This document shows positions 18,551 to 26,193 of a stretch of DNA of 51,381 nt, piece after piece. A program made the translations under genes and the position numbers. The notes under the pieces were generated by a model that made no database searches, had not been told where the DNA came from, and saw nothing but the letters and a program-made list of their open reading frames with translations. The stretch is from contig CAJUGT010000010.1 of the NCBI GenBank assembly GCA_910586435.1, positions 1 to 51,381 of the forward strand, in the 5' to 3' direction. Numbering within the stretch: the stretch's first letter is position 1; the number at the start of each line of letters is the position of its first letter. Source of the stretch: an uncultured Acetatifactor sp. (lineage in GTDB: Bacteria; Bacillota; Clostridia; Lachnospirales; Lachnospiraceae).

Positions 18551-19318
18551 ATGGCGGTAGGATTTAATACTATGAAGAAACAGCCTTTATTAAATACATA
18601 TGTAAATAATTTTAATATGGATGAAACGGTGCAAAGAATTGAAACCCTTATCAGTGAGGGGAGAAAATCCTATGTTGTTGCCGTTAATGTGGATGTGATA
18701 ATGAAAATTGAAGCGGATTCCTATTTGAAGGAAATTGTTGATAAAGCGGATATCACGCTTGTAGATGGGAAACCGCTTATCTGGATTTCCAGGCTTCACC
18801 ATAACACAATAAAAGTTAAGATTTCGGGTTCGGATCTTGTTCCTGTTCTGTGTGCTAAGGCCGCAAATGCCGGACACTCTGTTTTTATCATAGGAGGAAA
18901 AGAAGGCGTGGCTGAAAAAGCGAGGAAAAGGCTGGAAGAGAAGAATCCAAATATTAAAATTGTCGGAACATATGCGCCGCCCCTGGGATTTGAAAAAGAT
19001 GAGGCTGAACTCAATAGAATCAATGACATTATTTCAAGGGCTCATCCAGACCTCCTGATTGCCTGTTTCGGATGTCCAAAACAGGAAAAATGGATTTATG
19101 AGAATTATCAGAAGTATGACGCAAAGGTATCCCTGTGCGCTGGGGCCACGGTTGACTTTATGGCAGGGCATATCAAAAGGGCGCCCCGTTGGATGAGCGA
19201 GCATGGTCTGGAATGGTTCTATCGGTTCTTACAGGAGCCCAGGAGAATGTTTCGGAGATATTTTGTAGACGACATGAAAATTATAAAACTGGTAATAAAA
19301 TATTGGAAAAAACGGTAG
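18551..19318 (+). CDS. WecG/TagA/CpsF family glycosyltransferase (GT26)
   Basis: A 255-residue protein of family GT26 (PF03808). The signature run is all present: VVAVNVDVIMKI near 40, ITLVDGKPLIW near 68, FIIGGKEGVAEKA near 112, ACFGCPKQEKWI near 170, and CAGATVDFMAG and RAPRWMSEHGLEWFYR in the C-terminal third. Members transfer ManNAc or a related sugar onto an undecaprenyl-diphosphate-linked first sugar (TagA, WecG), so this is probably the second step in building the repeat unit. The enzyme that adds the first sugar is not in the window. AGGA lies six bases before ATG 18551. It is followed 28 bases later by gmhA. Confidence 0.92.
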   Translation: MAVGFNTMKKQPLLNTYVNNFNMDETVQRIETLISEGRKSYVVAVNVDVIMKIEADSYLKEIVDKADITLVDGKPLIWISRLHHNTIKVKISGSDLVPVLCAKAANAGHSVFIIGGKEGVAEKARKRLEEKNPNIKIVGTYAPPLGFEKDEAELNRINDIISRAHPDLLIACFGCPKQEKWIYENYQKYDAKVSLCAGATVDFMAGHIKRAPRWMSEHGLEWFYRFLQEPRRMFRRYFVDDMKIIKLVIKYWKKR

Positions 19319-19346
19319 ATGAAAAATCAAAAGGAAGCGGTGGTTA

Positions 19347-20003
19347 ATGTTGGAAGAGAAGTTACAAAGGCATATTATCCTGCTGATGACCAGATATCCT
19401 GTATTACAGTCAGTGAGGCAGGAGATAATTGACGCATACCTGATTATGGAAAATTGTTTTGCCCATGACGGCAAATTGCTGATAGCCGGAAACGGAGGTT
19501 CGGCGGCGGATTCGGAGCATATTGCGGGAGAGTTGATGAAAAGATTTCTCATTCCCAGACCTGTAAATTCTGATTTTGCCATAAAATTAAAGGAAGTTGA
19601 CTCCATACGGGGAACTGTGCTGGCTGAGAGTTTGGAATGTTCTCTGATGGCAATTCCTCTTGTAACCCATGAAGCTTTGTCCACAGCCTATATGAATGAT
19701 GTCGGCGGTCCGGGAGTTTTTGCGCAGCAGTTATTTGGCTTTGGAAGGGGCGGGGATGTATTTTTAGGTATTTCCACCTCAGGAAACAGTGAAAATGTAA
19801 TAAATGCCGCTGTGGTTGCCAGGGCTCTTGGCATGAAAGTCATTGGATTAACCGGAGCAGGGGGTGGGGAACTTGCTGCTCTGGCAGATGTTGTGGTGAA
19901 AGTGCCGGAGAAGGAGACCTACATGATACAGGAATTGCATTTGCCCATTTATCATTCCTGGTGTATGATGCTGGAGGACAGGTTTTTTGGACATGAAAAA
20001 TGA
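19347..20003 (+). CDS. gmhA: Sedoheptulose 7-phosphate isomerase
   Basis: A 218-residue SIS-domain protein (PF13580). LLIAGNGGSAADSEHIAGELMKR at residues 44-66 is the GmhA hallmark and includes the metal/substrate residues; GISTSGNSENV near 146 is the SIS phosphate-binding loop, and IQELHLPIYHSW near 195 carries the second His/Glu set. It converts sedoheptulose 7-phosphate to D-glycero-D-manno-heptose 7-phosphate, the first step toward GDP-heptose, and feeds HddA (11561) and the HddC-GmhB fusion (12632). It is about 25 residues longer than the E. coli enzyme, with extra residues near 70-90. The end overlaps the start of the second flippase by 11 bases. Confidence 0.93.
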   Translation: MLEEKLQRHIILLMTRYPVLQSVRQEIIDAYLIMENCFAHDGKLLIAGNGGSAADSEHIAGELMKRFLIPRPVNSDFAIKLKEVDSIRGTVLAESLECSLMAIPLVTHEALSTAYMNDVGGPGVFAQQLFGFGRGGDVFLGISTSGNSENVINAAVVARALGMKVIGLTGAGGGELAALADVVVKVPEKETYMIQELHLPIYHSWCMMLEDRFFGHEK

Positions 20004-21513
20004 ATCTTTTAAAACCGTAAATACATTATTCTGGTCCATTGCTGCGTCAATATTCGGTTATGTGATCAGTTTTTTTGTCACGCCCTATGTATCTGGAAAA
20101 ATGGGGATTGAAGCGTATGGATATGTCACCTTGACCAAGACAATTGTGGAATATGGGACATTGTTTTCCACTGCCTTAAATTCATATGCTGTGAGATTTA
20201 TCGGCGTGGAATACCACAAGGAAAATTATAATAAAGCAAATGGATATTTTAGTTCTCTTTTGATTGCCAATTGTGTTCTGGGACTTTTTGTTCTGTCAGC
20301 GGCGGTGGTATTCGCCTTACATATTCATTCTTTTCTGAGAATCCCTGTGGAATTATTGTCTGATGTCAGAAAATTATTTGTTTTATCGTTTATCAACTTT
20401 GTGATTACTGCCATAATGGCTGTCTTTTCCGCAGCGGCATATCTGAAGGATAAGCTTGGACTTTATTACTTCTTCAGGACATTGGGATATATGGGGGAGG
20501 GATTGTCGCTTATACTTCTATTTCACTTTTGCGATGTTAGCTTATACTTTATAGGGATAAGCTATATTGTGGACTCTCTGATTATTTTGGGCTCAAGAAT
20601 TGGGATGACACAAAAACTGACGCCGGAGCTTCGCTTTCACAGGCGTTTGTTTCAATTTGCGCTGGTAAAGGAACTGGTGCTGAATGGGATTTGGAATTCT
20701 GTAAACGCATTGGGCAATATTTTAAACTCTGGATTGGATATTATGATAACAAATTTGATGCTTTCTTCAACAGATTTGGGACGATTGGGAGTAGTAAAAA
20801 ATTTCCCGATGATGTTTGTTATGGTTTACCAGGTGACAGCGCAGTTATTCCAACCGGCTTTATTAAAGTATTACGCGCAAAATGACAGGGAGAAATTAAA
20901 GAGTACATTAACTTTTTCAATGAAAATATCAGGATGGGTTACATATATTGTGTTTGCCGGTTTTGTGGCAATCGGTGAAAATTTCTATCGGCTGTGGCTG
21001 CCCGGTGAAGACGCGAAAACATTATATATTCTGACCATATTGGCATTGCTTCCCAATGCGTTTGAGGGAATTATTTATCCCTGCTATTATATTTACACCC
21101 TGTATGTAAAGAATAAGATTCCATGTATGATAACAGTGATATGTGGAATTTTAAATGTGGTCAGTATGTATTTTCTGATTAAGAATACCTCCCTGGGGAT
21201 TTATGCGGTATTGGCTACAACGGTGATTGTAATGGGAATAACATCATTTATTACTAACCCTGTTTATATGTGCGGCTGTTTAAAGGAAAGCAAGGGTTTT
21301 CTCTATAAAACAATAGTAAGGGGAGCCTTCAGCTGTATTGTTATGAGTATCCTTATGGGCGGGGTAGGAAGATATTTGGCCCCAGGCACATGGGTGGCTT
21401 TGGGGGGAGTCATTGTCATAATGGTATTGATTGGAAGCAGTGTCTATTTTCTGTTAATGTTTGATGGGGAAGAGAAAAAAATGCTCCTCAACAAAATTTT
21501 CACACGGCGGTAA
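19993..21513 (+). CDS. Wzx-type polysaccharide flippase (second copy)
   Basis: A 506-residue membrane protein with about 12-14 helices of the oligosaccharide flippase type (PF01943/PF13440). The N-terminus shows FWSIAASIFGYVISFFVTPYV and KMGIEAYGYVTL, a classic Wzx opening. It would export the second set of lipid-linked units, or the same unit as the first flippase. ATG 19993 lies inside the end of gmhA; an in-frame TTG at 19987 is less likely. It is the last gene of the plus-strand polysaccharide locus; downstream lies a likely shared terminator hairpin. Confidence 0.9.
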   Translation: MKNESFKTVNTLFWSIAASIFGYVISFFVTPYVSGKMGIEAYGYVTLTKTIVEYGTLFSTALNSYAVRFIGVEYHKENYNKANGYFSSLLIANCVLGLFVLSAAVVFALHIHSFLRIPVELLSDVRKLFVLSFINFVITAIMAVFSAAAYLKDKLGLYYFFRTLGYMGEGLSLILLFHFCDVSLYFIGISYIVDSLIILGSRIGMTQKLTPELRFHRRLFQFALVKELVLNGIWNSVNALGNILNSGLDIMITNLMLSSTDLGRLGVVKNFPMMFVMVYQVTAQLFQPALLKYYAQNDREKLKSTLTFSMKISGWVTYIVFAGFVAIGENFYRLWLPGEDAKTLYILTILALLPNAFEGIIYPCYYIYTLYVKNKIPCMITVICGILNVVSMYFLIKNTSLGIYAVLATTVIVMGITSFITNPVYMCGCLKESKGFLYKTIVRGAFSCIVMSILMGGVGRYLAPGTWVALGGVIVIMVLIGSSVYFLLMFDGEEKKMLLNKIFTRR

Positions 21514-21853
21514 AGGATGGCGGCATTGTAACGGCACCGGAATAATAAGCTTTAAGCCGGTCAATCTCCTCCGGGATTAAAGCAGCGGCAAAGGTTATGG
21601 CTTTTTTCAGTTCTTCCGGGCAGACATCATAATATAACGCGTCAAGAGGATATGTTAAAAAGTCATAGGATTCTATGAAGAAAACGTAAAATAATTCCGC
21701 CTGTGCGGTTGCAATCCAATGACCTGCCTGTATGCCATTTATGGCAATGCAGACGGGGAGTTGGATTAGCAACCCACAGGTGGAAATAGTTTTGGAATGT
21801 TGCTTATGCGGCAGCAGATAAGTGAGATATGTCAGGGGGCAGGGATAATTCAT
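21500..21853 (-). pseudogene. Possible remnant gene between the capsule locus and vanT
   Basis: An open frame of about 117 codons reading leftward. Its last two thirds look protein-like (FFIESYDFLTYPLDALYYD, PEEIDRLKAYYSG), while the first third overlaps the terminator hairpin and looks random. No ribosome site precedes the ATG. It overlaps the final 14 bases of the flippase gene. It may be the C-terminal fragment of a lost gene. I do not recognise the family, and the rest of this 377-base gap holds only the hairpin at 21835-21863. Confidence 0.3.
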
Positions 21854-21863
21854 CCCTGCCCCC
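21835..21863. terminator. Bidirectional hairpin between convergent units
   Basis: GGGGGCAGGGAT (21835-21846) pairs perfectly with ATCCCTGCCCCC (21852-21863) around a five-base loop. It sits between the ends of the plus-strand polysaccharide locus and the minus-strand vanT gene. Only a short T-rich stretch follows on either side, so its strength is uncertain. Confidence 0.65.
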
Positions 21864-21890
21864 TTCGCGTTTCGGTTTGAACAGCAGAAC

Positions 21891-24449
21891 TTATTGTGAA
21901 ATGGTGATTCTCTCCAACCTGGTGCCAAGCCTGCTGAGCAGTTCATTTGTAATGGTTCCGCACTGCCCGGCAACCTGGCTGGCAGTGATTTCTTTTATTC
22001 CGGATTTGCCGATGAGTACGGCAATGTCACCTGCCTGGACCTTGGGGATATTGCTGATATCCACTATGGTCTGATCCATACAGACTCTTCCGATAATGGG
22101 AGCGCGGTATCCGTCAATGAGCACACTTCCTTTGCCATGGGACAATTCCCGGGGCAGGCCGTCCGCGTAACCAATGGAAAGGGTGGCAATGCGCATATCA
22201 TGACTGGCAGTATAAGCCAGGCCATATCCGGCGGCTTCTCCCTCATATAATGCCCTGACAGAAACCACTCTTGCTTTGAGAGACAGGACAGGCCGCAGAT
22301 AATCCCACCATAGATTATAGTCGTCTTCGGTGCTTAAGAGTCCATAAAGAGCAATGCCTGGACGGACATAATCCGCTGCCAGTGCCGAAGGCGGCATTTG
22401 GCCCTTGGCGGTATTGGGCAAATGATGTGTTTCCTGTTCGGGCGCAGGCAGCAGGTTCAGGATGCCGTAGCTTGCCAGCATATGCAGTCCTTTGCATTCA
22501 TATCCCTGGTGTTCCAGAATATTCACTACCTGATAAAAGGCCTGAATCTGATTTTCGGTAAATTCCCTGTCTGAGGGCACAAGGGAATCGGAGGCGGATA
22601 AATGTGTAAAGATTCCGTCTATTTTTAAATGCTTCATCTTATATATGGCAAGAAGTTCTTCAATATTTTCGCAGCGTACTCCCAAGCGGTGCATTCCCGT
22701 GTCAACTGCCACATGGACGTGAAGTATATGTCCTGACTGTTCCAATACTTTGGCATAGGCATAATCTATCACGGCCTGGGTCAATTGATAGTACACAAGC
22801 AGGGGCAGATTGGCAGGGGCGGTATATCCCAAGACCAGTATTTCCCCCTGAATTCCGGCCTTTCGCAATTGGATTCCTTCAGAAAGGCAGGCCACACAGA
22901 AAGCATTTACACCCAACTGGTTCAGCAGCCGGGAGATGAGAACATCGCCGTGACCATAGGCATTGGCCTTTACAGCCGGCATCAGGCGACAGCTTTGGGG
23001 CAGGCGGGAACGAAGGAATTCCACATTATGAGTTAAAGCGGAGGCATCTAACTCTATCCAGGCACGGGAAACGGGGGACATCTCAGTGTCCTCCTGAGAG
23101 GGCGGGGGATCGGCCCTCCTCTGATTCTGCTCCAAAGCAGGGGAGAATAAGTCACTGCTTTTTTGAGAATCAGAAGGGGTATCAAAGGAAAAGGCTTCCT
23201 CACTTTCCTGTGAATCTTCACCTTCCTCGAAAATGTAGGGGGCATCCTCTTTCCTGGGTTCCTGCAATGGAGACTCCTCTTTTATGTCATATTCTTCCTG
23301 GGGCAGCAGAAGGAAATTTCGTTTCTTGTAGGATTCGGACATGGGGAGGGGGCTGCCGGAGGGCACGGAGTCATGGGAAACTGTTTCGTCCGGTTTAGGT
23401 TCTTTGGCCGATTGGAAAATGGGCAGGAACTTTTCGTCCAGATATACAATAAACAGTGACGCGGCCACAGAAAGGAATGTGACTGCCAGGTAGTGGGTCA
23501 CGCTGTTGTCAACCAGAAGTTCTGTCTGACGCAGTATTTTGGCAAGGGCACGTACCACCACGATAACCCCAGGGTGCAGGATATAAATCCATGTGGAGAC
23601 AGTGCGGCATATTTTAGAAGGTTCCTTCGGCACACAGAGCAGGCACTGATATAGGAAGAACATGGTGGGAACCAGTGCCAGATACATGCTGTCATGTCTT
23701 TGCAGCTCAAAATGCCGCAGCGTGAATGCCTCTATGGTCATTACGGAAAAAGAAAAGGTCAAACCCCAGATACAACCAATGAGAGGATTTTTTTCGGGAG
23801 CATTCGCCCGGCGTTCTTCCAGAACGGACATCCACATGCCCAATACAAGAAACAGCGGCGCAATAAACAATCCGTTGCGGGTATAGGAGAAAATCTGGAA
23901 GCCAAATTCGTATGCCGCATTCAGAAAGGGAACTTTTTGTGTCAGGCCGAAATAACTGTCTCCAAAGAGTCCAATGATATAAAGGACGGCGGTTATGGCA
24001 GTCATCACCCGCAGACTCAGCCGGCGGCTCATCAGGAAAACCAGGAGCATTCCTATGATACAGGCGGGGAAGTACCATAAATGATAAAAGGTGCCGTCAA
24101 AGATGAGCATCCGGAGGATACCGCCGAAAGTGATACCCTGGTAGTGCTTGGCGTAAATGCCAATGGGCAGGTAAATCAGGATGCAAAGGGCATAGAACAG
24201 TGAAGTTTTCCGCAGGTATTTTATGAGCTTCGGGCCGTTTTTATTGGATGGGTACAGGAAGGCAGACGCTGCGAACTGACCTGTTACCATGAAGAAAAAG
24301 GGGACTACGATTCGGGCCAGAACTCTGGTCAAAAAGAAATCCGCCCCATCACTGACGGATGAAAGGGCAGAAGTGTGGTTTGTGATGGCCAGCAGGGCGA
24401 CAATCACCCTGAAACGGTCAAGCCATCCATAGTTTTGTCTGGTACGCAT
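21891..24449 (-). CDS. vanT: VanT-like membrane serine racemase (acyltransferase domain plus racemase domain)
   Basis: An 852-residue two-part protein. Residues 1-350 are an acyltransferase-3-like membrane domain with about 10 helices (opening YGWLDRFRVIVALLAITNHT). Residues 465-852 are a PLP fold-type III racemase: AVKANAYGHG with the PLP lysine at about 494, GYGLAYTAS with the catalytic Tyr at about 741, and RVCMDQTIVDIS. This is the VanT layout, in which the membrane part takes up L-Ser and the racemase makes D-Ser for the ligase. The protein is about 140 residues longer than typical VanT because of an acidic, Ser/Pro-rich linker (about 360-465). GGAGGATGAC precedes the start. It lies downstream of the vanG-like ligase on the same strand. 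Plain alanine racemase activity is also possible. Confidence 0.85.
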   Translation of the reverse strand: MRTRQNYGWLDRFRVIVALLAITNHTSALSSVSDGADFFLTRVLARIVVPFFFMVTGQFAASAFLYPSNKNGPKLIKYLRKTSLFYALCILIYLPIGIYAKHYQGITFGGILRMLIFDGTFYHLWYFPACIIGMLLVFLMSRRLSLRVMTAITAVLYIIGLFGDSYFGLTQKVPFLNAAYEFGFQIFSYTRNGLFIAPLFLVLGMWMSVLEERRANAPEKNPLIGCIWGLTFSFSVMTIEAFTLRHFELQRHDSMYLALVPTMFFLYQCLLCVPKEPSKICRTVSTWIYILHPGVIVVVRALAKILRQTELLVDNSVTHYLAVTFLSVAASLFIVYLDEKFLPIFQSAKEPKPDETVSHDSVPSGSPLPMSESYKKRNFLLLPQEEYDIKEESPLQEPRKEDAPYIFEEGEDSQESEEAFSFDTPSDSQKSSDLFSPALEQNQRRADPPPSQEDTEMSPVSRAWIELDASALTHNVEFLRSRLPQSCRLMPAVKANAYGHGDVLISRLLNQLGVNAFCVACLSEGIQLRKAGIQGEILVLGYTAPANLPLLVYYQLTQAVIDYAYAKVLEQSGHILHVHVAVDTGMHRLGVRCENIEELLAIYKMKHLKIDGIFTHLSASDSLVPSDREFTENQIQAFYQVVNILEHQGYECKGLHMLASYGILNLLPAPEQETHHLPNTAKGQMPPSALAADYVRPGIALYGLLSTEDDYNLWWDYLRPVLSLKARVVSVRALYEGEAAGYGLAYTASHDMRIATLSIGYADGLPRELSHGKGSVLIDGYRAPIIGRVCMDQTIVDISNIPKVQAGDIAVLIGKSGIKEITASQVAGQCGTITNELLSRLGTRLERITISQ

Positions 24450-24480
24450 TTGTCATCCTCCGTTTCTTTCTAAATAAAAT

Positions 24481-24667
24481 GCCCTTCCCAGGGCGCTCCA
24501 ACAGGGAAGGTGACATGTCATGCCGCCTTCCCGTTGATTCCTGCGGGCAATGAGCCAAGCGGATGTGCCAGCATCCATTTGGCGAATGCCGCAAGGGTCA
24601 CATACCCCGCTGCTTGCAGCGCTACAAGCTTGAGTCCCGTTGCTTGCAGCGGGGTTGTTGATTGCGC
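24481..24667 (-). repeat. Hairpin-rich spacer between vanG and vanT
   Basis: This 240-base gap has no gene but several palindromes. Read on the minus strand they include CCCCGCTGCAAGCAACGGG and CGCTGCAAGCAGCG, two near copies sharing the core GCTGCAAGCA (plus-strand positions about 24604-24656), then an imperfect stem GCCAAATGGATG / CATCCGCTTGGC (about 24564-24596), and CCTTCCC / GGGAAGG just before vanT (24483-24509). They may be transcript-stabilising or copies of a small dispersed element. Confidence 0.5.
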
Positions 24668-24691
24668 TGGGGGAATCAAGTATCATAAAGT

Positions 24692-25738
24692 TTACGATAT
24701 GGCCAGTTCAATGATTTTGGTCAGGACTTCCCGGAAAGAGTACCCTGCGGCTTTCATCATGCTGGGGAACCGGCTGTGTTCCGTAAAGCCCGGAATGGTA
24801 TTGGCTTCGTTAAATATGATTTTGCCCTTGGGTGTCAGGAACATATCTATTCTGGCAAACCCCTGGCATCCCAGCGCTTTATAGATACAGGAGGCAGCTT
24901 CTTTAATCTCTGCGGCTTTGGCGGAGGAAATTCTGGCAGGAACATGGATGGAGGAAGTTTTCAGGGTATATTTTTCCGTAAAATTAAAAAATCCGCCGGA
25001 TAATTCAATTTCATCCACTTCCCCGATGATAAGTTCTCTATTGCCCACCACGGCGCATCCGACTTCAAACCCGTCAATGTTTTCTTCTATAATTGCCTGG
25101 TTGTCATATTGGAAAGCCAGAGAGACGGCTTCTGATAACTGTGCCGCTTCCATAACCTTGGTGACACCGTAGGAAGAACCTGCCTTAACAGGTTTCACAT
25201 AGAGAGGGTAGCCCACTTTGGCGGCAAAAGATTCTATACTGTCCATGGAGGTATCCTCTTCCAGTACCATGGATTGAGGAATATGGACACCGGCCAGGTT
25301 TACCAGTTTGTGCGCTCTGTCTTTGTCCATACAGAGGGCGGAAGCCAGAGTGCCGCAGCCTGCAAGAGGGATGCCCGCCAGTTCCAGCATTCCCTGGAGT
25401 GTGCCGTCCTCGCCGTTTCTGCCGTGAAGCACGGGGAATGCCACATCAAAGGGAATACGCTCAACCCCCTCTTCCTTTAGCAACAGCAGGCTGTGCTCCC
25501 CATGGTTGGGCGAAAGCACGGCGGGGGTACAATGGGAGGAACTATGCCAGGTATCATCCAGCAGTTTATCTATGGGGCCGTCATAATAGTACCATAGGCC
25601 CTCTTTTGTTATGCCAATCATTATGGGACAATATTTTTCTCTGTCCAGGTTCAGAATAACACCGGAAGCGGAAGATAGAGATACGCTGTATTCAGAGGAA
25701 CAGCCGCCGAAAAATACGGCGATTTTTGTTTTTTTCAT
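24692..25738 (-). CDS. vanG: VanG-like D-alanine-D-serine ligase
   Basis: A 348-residue D-Ala-D-X ligase (PF01820/PF07478). FFGGCSSEYSVSLSSAS at about residues 8-24 is the Van-type N-terminal motif, HGRNGEDGTLQG near 104 binds the first D-Ala, ATP-grasp motifs follow (YVKPVKAGSSYGV, EVDEIE), the omega-loop region reads EKYTLKTS, and the end carries FARIDMFLTP and NEANTIPGFT. It joins D-Ala to D-Ser to make low-vancomycin-affinity cell-wall precursors. D-Ser rather than D-Lac is inferred from the loop and from the adjacent vanT. The frame extends upstream to 25801, but ATG 25738 with AGGAAT gives the family N-terminus. No vanXY, vanY, vanW, vanR or vanS is adjacent, so resistance may be weak or dependent on distant genes. 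Confidence 0.88.
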   Translation of the reverse strand: MKKTKIAVFFGGCSSEYSVSLSSASGVILNLDREKYCPIMIGITKEGLWYYYDGPIDKLLDDTWHSSSHCTPAVLSPNHGEHSLLLLKEEGVERIPFDVAFPVLHGRNGEDGTLQGMLELAGIPLAGCGTLASALCMDKDRAHKLVNLAGVHIPQSMVLEEDTSMDSIESFAAKVGYPLYVKPVKAGSSYGVTKVMEAAQLSEAVSLAFQYDNQAIIEENIDGFEVGCAVVGNRELIIGEVDEIELSGGFFNFTEKYTLKTSSIHVPARISSAKAAEIKEAASCIYKALGCQGFARIDMFLTPKGKIIFNEANTIPGFTEHSRFPSMMKAAGYSFREVLTKIIELAIS

Positions 25739-25875
25739 ATTTATATTCCTGTGCCTTTCCTTAACCTGCGGGAACAAGGCCGCAGGCACATATTTTTTCA
25801 TTTCTTTATCCTACAACCAAAGCCTGGAAAAGTAAAGAGCAGGAAGCTTAAAACTTTCTTAAGGTTGTACTTTGT

Positions 25876-25960
25876 GGTAACAGTTCAGACACCCCTCCCG
25901 CGAAGTCAAAATCGCGTTTCTGTGCGATTTTGCGAGACTTTCGGGCGCCAAAACGCATTT
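25876..25960 (-). repeat. Intergenic repeat, right copy of the inverted pair
   Basis: The reverse complement matches 1-86 with about four mismatches. It contains the hairpin CAAAATCGC / GCGATTTTG. It lies just upstream of vanG (outside the gene) and ends where GTAAC meets the TTGTGG flank. Confidence 0.88.
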
Positions 25961-25981
25961 TTTGCGTTTTGTGTGCATCTA

Positions 25982-26013
25982 CGTAACAGTTCAGTGACCT
26001 GTCTGAACTGTTA
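25982..26013. repeat. Perfect 12-bp hairpin next to the inverted repeat
   Basis: GTAACAGTTCAG (25982-25993) pairs with CTGAACTGTTAC (26002-26013) around an eight-base loop. The same GTAACAGTTCAG word also begins the repeat at 25876, so the whole 25876-26013 block looks like one composite mobile-type or REP-like element. Confidence 0.7.
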
Positions 26014-26136
26014 CACTTTGTGTCACTGGTCACTTGTGGCACCGCAAGGAGGCAGGAGAAGTCCAAATGGTTATTCATAGTATGATTGAACTGTAATCAT
26101 GATACAAGATCGTCACTTCTGGGACATAATGTGACC

Positions 26137-26165
26137 TTGTACTGGGGAAAGTAATCTGCTATAAT
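26137..26165 (+). promoter_or_regulatory. Promoter of the solute-binding lipoprotein and GGDEF/EAL genes
   Basis: TTGTAC (26137-26142), a 17-base spacer and TATAAT (26160-26165) form a good vegetative promoter 29 bases before the ATG at 26194. Confidence 0.75.
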
Positions 26166-26193
26166 AATGTGAAATTTGAGGAAAGGTACGGTG

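Noticed and set aside
23694..24080. Open frame of 128 codons on the plus strand opposite vanT
   Set aside because: It is the antisense of the membrane domain of VanT, without a ribosome site or any family resemblance.
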